9,612 nt of DNA from Candidatus Omnitrophota bacterium (lineage in GTDB: Bacteria; Omnitrophota; Gorgyraeia; Gorgyraeales; Gorgyraeaceae): positions 1 through 9,612 of the forward strand of contig JAHIUV010000011.1 of assembly GCA_018817035.1 (NCBI GenBank), written 5' to 3'. Made by a program: the position numbers and the translations under genes. The notes under the pieces are model-generated. The model saw nothing but the letters and a program-made list of their open reading frames with translations. It was not told the origin of the DNA and searched no databases. Positions 6,569 through 9,612 of the stretch are shown piece after piece (position 1 is the first letter of the stretch; every line of letters starts with the position of its first letter).

Positions 6569-7879
6569 TTAATTTTTCCTTACCTTTGCCTTGGTCAATT
6601 TGATCAACTGGACCAGCGGTATAGCCGACGGGCATACATAACCGCACGCCCCGCATTCTATGCAATCCAGGGGGTCATACGCTCCCGCTATGTCAAATCT
6701 GTTATTCTTCGCGCCTATCCCTATCATGCACGGCATGAGTCCTGCCGGACAAGCCTCGATGCAACGTGAACAACGTATGCAATCCAATTCTTTTCCGAAT
6801 TTAAAACTCTCATCCAGGGCTAATATCCCTGAAGTACCTTTTATAACAGGCGCATCCAGGCTATATTGCGCTACGCCTGTCATAGGTCCGCCCATTACTA
6901 TTTTATAAGCTCTTTTTGTATCGTCAAAATCGCAAAATCGCAAAAGTTCCCTTATGGGCGTACCTATCCTTACCATAAGGTTCTTAGGCTCTTTCAAAAG
7001 CGTACCCGAAACAGTCATTACTCTTTCATACAATGGTTTTCCCAGATAGACTGCCTCATAAATACTATAAATAGTCTGCACATTATTTACCACGCATCCT
7101 ATATCCATAGGGAGCCTACCGGAAGGAACTTCGCGTCCCAAAAGTGTCTTTATGAGCTGTTTTTCTCCTCCCTGCGGATAACGGGTTTTTAATTTTTTCA
7201 CTTTGATATCAATGCCGTCGTGCTTTACTTTAAAAAGCGCGCTTCCTAAATCTTCTATAGCGTCCATTTTGTTCTCTTCCACACCTATTATCACACGCTT
7301 TACCCCCAGCACATTCGCCACTAGGCAAACACCCATTATGATCTCTTTAGGCTTCTCCAGCATCAACGCATGATCGCAAGTAAGAAAAGGCTCACATTCG
7401 GCTCCGTTTATGATAAGGGTATCTATCTTTTTGTCCTTTGGAGGCATCATCTTTACATGAGTAGGGAATGCGGCTCCCCCTAATCCGACAATACCGGCAT
7501 TTTTCACCATATCTATAATATCTTGTTTAGACAGTCCGGCAGGATCCTTAATAGGGCCGGAAAATGCCTTTGTGTCCTGACCATCTGATTCTATCACGAT
7601 AGCCTTAAAACTCCCGATTACAGGATGAATGCTGTCTTCGATCGCGACAACCTTTCCGGACACGCTGGAATGAACAGCGCTGGATATAAATCCATTTGAC
7701 TGCGCGACCAATGTGCCTGTCTGGACAAGGTCACCTACTTTAACAACAGGTTCTGCCGGCGCGCCGGTATGCTGGGATAAGCACAATATCACTTTACTTG
7801 GCAGAGAAAGGCTCTCTATCTTCTTACCTTTTGTCTTTTCCTTAAATTCGTTGGGGTGGGTAAAATTCATATCTGACAT
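6569..7879 (-). CDS. rnfC: Rnf complex subunit C, NADH-binding iron-sulfur subunit
   Basis: RnfC is the peripheral cytoplasmic subunit where NAD(H) is thought to react, related to the NuoF-like NADH module. The 436 residues show an N-terminal biotinyl-like region (LSQHTGAPAEPVVKVGDLV, 34-52), then GLGGAAFPTHVK (132-143), the glycine-rich flavin/nucleotide loop. CEPFLTCDH (162-170), YPQGGEKQLI (234-243) and GGPMTG (330-335) follow. Two [4Fe-4S] motifs end the protein: Cys367/370/373/377 and Cys406/409/412/416. It is the first gene of the operon. Neither the ATG at 7879 nor the in-frame ATG at 7870 has a Shine-Dalgarno, and the predicted transcript starts only about five bases before 7879, so initiation is probably leaderless or nearly so. 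Confidence 0.95.
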   Translation of the reverse strand: MSDMNFTHPNEFKEKTKGKKIESLSLPSKVILCLSQHTGAPAEPVVKVGDLVQTGTLVAQSNGFISSAVHSSVSGKVVAIEDSIHPVIGSFKAIVIESDGQDTKAFSGPIKDPAGLSKQDIIDMVKNAGIVGLGGAAFPTHVKMMPPKDKKIDTLIINGAECEPFLTCDHALMLEKPKEIIMGVCLVANVLGVKRVIIGVEENKMDAIEDLGSALFKVKHDGIDIKVKKLKTRYPQGGEKQLIKTLLGREVPSGRLPMDIGCVVNNVQTIYSIYEAVYLGKPLYERVMTVSGTLLKEPKNLMVRIGTPIRELLRFCDFDDTKRAYKIVMGGPMTGVAQYSLDAPVIKGTSGILALDESFKFGKELDCIRCSRCIEACPAGLMPCMIGIGAKNNRFDIAGAYDPLDCIECGACGYVCPSAIPLVQLIKLTKAKVRKN

Positions 7880-7883
7880 AATT

Positions 7884-7919
7884 TTATATTATTATACAAA
7901 AAATAGGGCACCTTGACAA
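7884..7919 (-). promoter_or_regulatory. sigma-70-type promoter of the rnf operon
   Basis: Read on the minus strand, the -35 is TTGTCA (7919-7914, five of six consensus bases), the spacer is exactly 17 bp, and the -10 is TATAAT (7896-7891, perfect). Transcription should start near 7884, only about 5 nt before the rnfC ATG. Its -35 DNA is also the -35 of the divergent promoter. Confidence 0.8.
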
Positions 7920-7948
7920 CGTTTTTACTATAAAGTATACTTTAAGTA
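7913..7948 (+). promoter_or_regulatory. sigma-70-type promoter of the small cysteine-rich gene
   Basis: The -35 is TTGACA (7913-7918, perfect), the spacer is 17 bp, and the -10 is TATACT (7936-7941, five of six). The start is expected near 7948, giving a leader of about 15 nt that contains GAGGTGA. The -35 overlaps five of six bases with the leftward -35. Confidence 0.8.
7931..7944. promoter_or_regulatory. 14-bp palindrome, possible operator over the rightward -10
   Basis: TAAAGTATACTTTA is perfectly self-complementary and contains the whole TATACT -10 box. A dimeric repressor bound here would block the rightward promoter. No regulator gene is next to it, and AT-rich palindromes can arise around -10 boxes by chance, so the operator call is inference. 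Confidence 0.4.
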
Positions 7949-7962
7949 AGAGGTGACATGTC

Positions 7963-8136
7963 ATGGCTGTCGGAGATTTTGGCACATGCTGTACGGATTG
8001 TCAGGTATATTGGACATGCGAAGCCAAATGGTACAGAGGCGAACGCAATGAAGAAAACGCCTGCTGTCCTACATGTAATTACTATAATAAATGCCGGGCC
8101 ATGCAAAAAGAAAAGTCAAAAAAGAAGAAAAAATAA
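7963..8136 (+). CDS. 57-residue protein with duplicated CCx2Cx5C motif, function unknown
   Basis: I do not recognise this protein. Its 57 residues contain eight cysteines in two units of identical spacing: CCTDCQVYWTC (9-19) and CCPTCNYYNKC (34-44), 14 residues apart. The C-terminus is basic and ends in KSKKKKK. Two four-cysteine sets suggest two bound metal ions (zinc or iron) or one cluster, and the lysine tail might contact nucleic acid or membrane; both are inference. The ATG at 7963 is chosen because AGGTG (7951-7955) lies seven bases upstream, whereas the ATG at 7958 is only two bases away and leads into a different frame without the cysteine pattern. There is no signal peptide. A near-consensus promoter lies directly upstream, divergent from rnfC, and the stop is 3 bp from the converging transporter gene. 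Confidence 0.75.
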   Translation: MAVGDFGTCCTDCQVYWTCEAKWYRGERNEENACCPTCNYYNKCRAMQKEKSKKKKK

Positions 8137-8139
8137 CGG

Positions 8140-9405
8140 TCAATAAGCCTCTTTCTTTCCTTTAGTTTTATTCCCAATGATCAGCCTAAGAACTCCTATA
8201 AAAGAAAATATTATTCCTGTCGCTATCAAAAGCTGGCCCTGACCTATGCGTTCAGCTATAAGCGAAGTCAGGAACATAAATACCAAAAAACCAACGTGCA
8301 TTATCAGGTCCATAGAGCTGAATATCCGGCCTCTCATCTCATCGGCCATTACCTCGTGAAGCAGGGTATTCGAAGAAACCACTATGGGCGCCGCAAACAG
8401 TCCCAGGATCATCGAAAGAACAGCCGCGACAAAAAAGTTAGGCCACATCTGGAGACCGGCCGAAAAAAGAATGATCACCAGGCCGGTAACCGCCAAGCCC
8501 ACATTTATCACCTTTCTTTTGCAAAGTTTAGCGCCGAATCTACCATATATAACCGAACCCAGAAAAAGCCCCGCGCCTAAAAACATAGCAAGAAGCCCCA
8601 GATGTTCCGTAGAAGACTTCAGCAATTCCTGCACAAATACTATTATGATAATATAGATAGAACCTACACCTGCCATCAAAAAGAACATGGTCACGGCTAT
8701 CATCCTTATATCCTTGTGTCCATTAAGGTATCGAAAGCCTTCTTTTATATCGTCTAATATTGTTTTCCTGATGATCTTCTGTAATGTCTCCTTAAGCGCG
8801 GGTTCCGGCGGCAACACAGGCTTTAACTTCAATACGACGAAAGAAATCATAAGCGCTGAAATAAAATATGTTCCGGCGTCTATATAAAATCCTCCGCGCG
8901 CGCCAAGACACCCCACTATTATTCCTCCTAAACCAAACCCTACTATAGTCGCGATCATCATAGTAGTCGACGTAAGTGAATTCGCCAGAAGTAGCTTATC
9001 TTTAGGCACTATATCGGGTATTATGGCAAGCTTTGACGGCAAAAAAAATCTCGTTGCGGAAAATATCATGAATACCAGAATATAAACAGGCACCATGCTT
9101 TTTGAATAGGCAATAACAAGCGGTATAAAAAGAACCATGCTTCCCCTGATAAGATCACAGAAGATCATAGTATGTTTCCTGTTCCACCTGTCCACGTATA
9201 TACCGGCAATGGGCCCTATGAGAAAAACAGGTATAATCGTGAATGAAAGGAGCTTGGCAAGCTGGACAGTAGAGCCCGGCGTGCGCGCGTATATAAGCCC
9301 TATTAATGCCATCTGATTAAGCCTGTCACCAAAATTGGATAAAACCTGAGAACTCCAAAGAAGTGAAAAATTACTATCACGGAAAAGACTTCTAATTTTA
9401 GTCAT
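8140..9405 (-). CDS. major facilitator superfamily transporter, drug-efflux-like
   Basis: This 421-residue protein is hydrophobic throughout, with about twelve predicted membrane helices. The N-terminus (DSNFSLLWSSQVLSNFGDRL, 10-29) and the loop between helices 2 and 3 (GIYVDRWNRKH, 68-78, with Asp72, Arg73, Arg76 and Lys77 of MFS motif A) are typical of the macrolide/enterobactin-exporter type (DHA3, MFS_3). LANSLTSTTMMIATIVGFGLGG after helix 4 fits the same group. Such proteins export small molecules using the proton gradient; the substrate cannot be told. The ATG at 9405 has no Shine-Dalgarno. A short upstream reading frame ends just inside the gene, so coupling is possible. A tRNA-Thr gene lies 147 bp upstream on the same strand, with no obvious promoter between. 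Confidence 0.88.
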   Translation of the reverse strand: MTKIRSLFRDSNFSLLWSSQVLSNFGDRLNQMALIGLIYARTPGSTVQLAKLLSFTIIPVFLIGPIAGIYVDRWNRKHTMIFCDLIRGSMVLFIPLVIAYSKSMVPVYILVFMIFSATRFFLPSKLAIIPDIVPKDKLLLANSLTSTTMMIATIVGFGLGGIIVGCLGARGGFYIDAGTYFISALMISFVVLKLKPVLPPEPALKETLQKIIRKTILDDIKEGFRYLNGHKDIRMIAVTMFFLMAGVGSIYIIIIVFVQELLKSSTEHLGLLAMFLGAGLFLGSVIYGRFGAKLCKRKVINVGLAVTGLVIILFSAGLQMWPNFFVAAVLSMILGLFAAPIVVSSNTLLHEVMADEMRGRIFSSMDLIMHVGFLVFMFLTSLIAERIGQGQLLIATGIIFSFIGVLRLIIGNKTKGKKEAY

Positions 9406-9532
9406 TTAAGATAATGGAGCCGATGAGAGGATTCGGCGCCCTTCGCGTTCGCTCAGGGTCGGCCAGCCGCTTTTCTGCCGCTGCTCCTATACGTCGCATC
9501 TTGTCCTCGCTTTGCTCGGCGAAAAGCTCCAT
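9398..9532 (-). CDS. possible 44-residue upstream ORF overlapping the transporter start
   Basis: An ATG at 9532 is preceded by AAAGAGG six bases upstream, a good ribosome binding site, and opens a 44-codon frame ending with TAA at 9400-9398, just after the transporter ATG at 9405. The predicted product is rich in Glu, Arg and Ala (for example EQSEDKMRRIGAAAEKRL). The overlap could pass ribosomes to the transporter, which lacks its own binding site. Against this, the frame runs through a repeat copied from a tRNA 3' end and through inverted repeats, so an accidental ORF is quite possible. Confidence 0.3.
   Translation of the reverse strand: MELFAEQSEDKMRRIGAAAEKRLADPERTRRAPNPLIGSIILND
9415..9435 (-). 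repeat. duplicate of the tRNA-Thr 3' end (distal copy)
   Basis: These 21 bases are identical to 9553-9573, which form the 3' end of the tRNA gene: CCA, discriminator, acceptor strand and part of the T arm. Homology stops after base 9435. The rest of a tRNA is absent, so this is a fragment, such as an old attachment site or a partial duplication. Confidence 0.85.
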
Positions 9533-9543
9533 TCGGATCCTCT
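9426..9543. repeat. nested imperfect inverted repeats between the two tRNA 3' ends
   Basis: AGAGGATTCGG (9426-9436) faces CCGATCCTCT-like bases at 9533-9543 (reverse complement AGAGGATCCGA, two mismatches). Inside, GCTTTTCTGCCG (9469-9480) faces CGGCGAAAAGC (9517-9527) with one extra base. A third small palindrome, CCCTTCGCG with CGCTCAGGG, sits at 9439-9458. The segment looks more GC-rich than its surroundings. It may be a small non-autonomous element, but no transposase is present. Confidence 0.5.
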
Positions 9544-9552
9544 TTGATTCGT

Positions 9553-9612
9553 TGGAGCCGATGAGAGGATTCGAACCTCCGACCTGAGCTTTACGAAAGC
9601 CCTGCTCTGCCA
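9553..9612 (-). tRNA. tRNA-Thr (anticodon CGT), 5' end cut by window edge
   Basis: The last 60 bases, read on the minus strand, form a tRNA lacking roughly its first 16 bases. The visible parts are the end of the D arm (GAGC), an anticodon stem GGGCT/AGCTC around the loop TTCGTAA, giving anticodon CGT for ACG codons, a T arm GGAGG-TTCGAAT-CCTCT, the acceptor strand CATCGGC, discriminator T, and an encoded CCA at 9555-9553. The D-arm and acceptor 5' strand lie outside the window. Confidence 0.92.

Noticed and set aside
7958..8146. 62-residue plus-strand frame starting at 7958
   Set aside because: Its ATG is only two bases from the ribosome binding site and the frame lacks any pattern, while the frame from 7963 has correct spacing and duplicated cysteine motifs.
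9553..9612. CRISPR-like interpretation of the repeats near the window end
   Set aside because: There are only two copies, and one of them is part of a tRNA gene; no spacer series exists.

Overview
The window reads as chromosomal DNA of an uncultured, probably anaerobic, Gram-negative-type bacterium. It carries a complete Rnf ferredoxin:NAD+ oxidoreductase, a putative lipoprotein and a divergent FtsH-like protease, and it uses many ATA and AGG codons. The style and the palindromic intergenic elements would suit a candidate phylum such as Omnitrophota, but nothing in the window proves this and the assignment is a guess.

Layout. (1) Plus strand, 2-1977: the 3' end of an FtsH-like AAA+/M41 metalloprotease gene, overlapping (ATGA) a gene for a 412-residue putative lipoprotein of unknown function. 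(2) Minus strand, 7879 down to 1964: one compact eight-gene operon, rnfC-rnfG-rnfD-rnfE-rnfA-rnfB-trxA-purN. Neighbours overlap by 11 nt or sit 9-80 nt apart. The purN tail overlaps the lipoprotein tail by 14 bp. (3) 7880-7962: a short divergent control region. A near-consensus promoter fires left into rnfC and another fires right into a small gene. Their -35 hexamers are the same DNA read on opposite strands, and a 14-bp perfect palindrome covers the rightward -10. (4) Plus strand, 7963-8136: a 57-residue protein with eight cysteines in two identically spaced CCx2Cx5C units and a lysine tail, which I do not recognise. (5) Minus strand, 9405-8140: an MFS efflux-type transporter, converging on the small gene with a 3-bp gap. 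(6) 9406-9612: a tRNA-Thr(CGT) gene cut by the window edge, a 21-bp repeat of its 3' end 138 bp away, and nested inverted repeats between them. A possible 44-codon ORF runs through this stretch into the transporter start.

How the genes work together. RnfB, the membrane RnfA/RnfE pair, the flavinylated RnfD and RnfG, and NADH-binding RnfC form one membrane complex linking ferredoxin/NAD electron flow to an ion gradient. All key cofactor residues are visible. Thioredoxin and PurN are probably co-transcribed passengers, or link redox state to metabolism. Two junctions inside the operon carry strong RNA structures: a three-way-junction element before rnfE that would bury its ribosome binding site, and a hairpin before rnfB that begins at the rnfA stop codon. 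Either could set subunit ratios. The most interesting unknown is the duplicated-motif cysteine protein that shares its promoter DNA with the Rnf operon.
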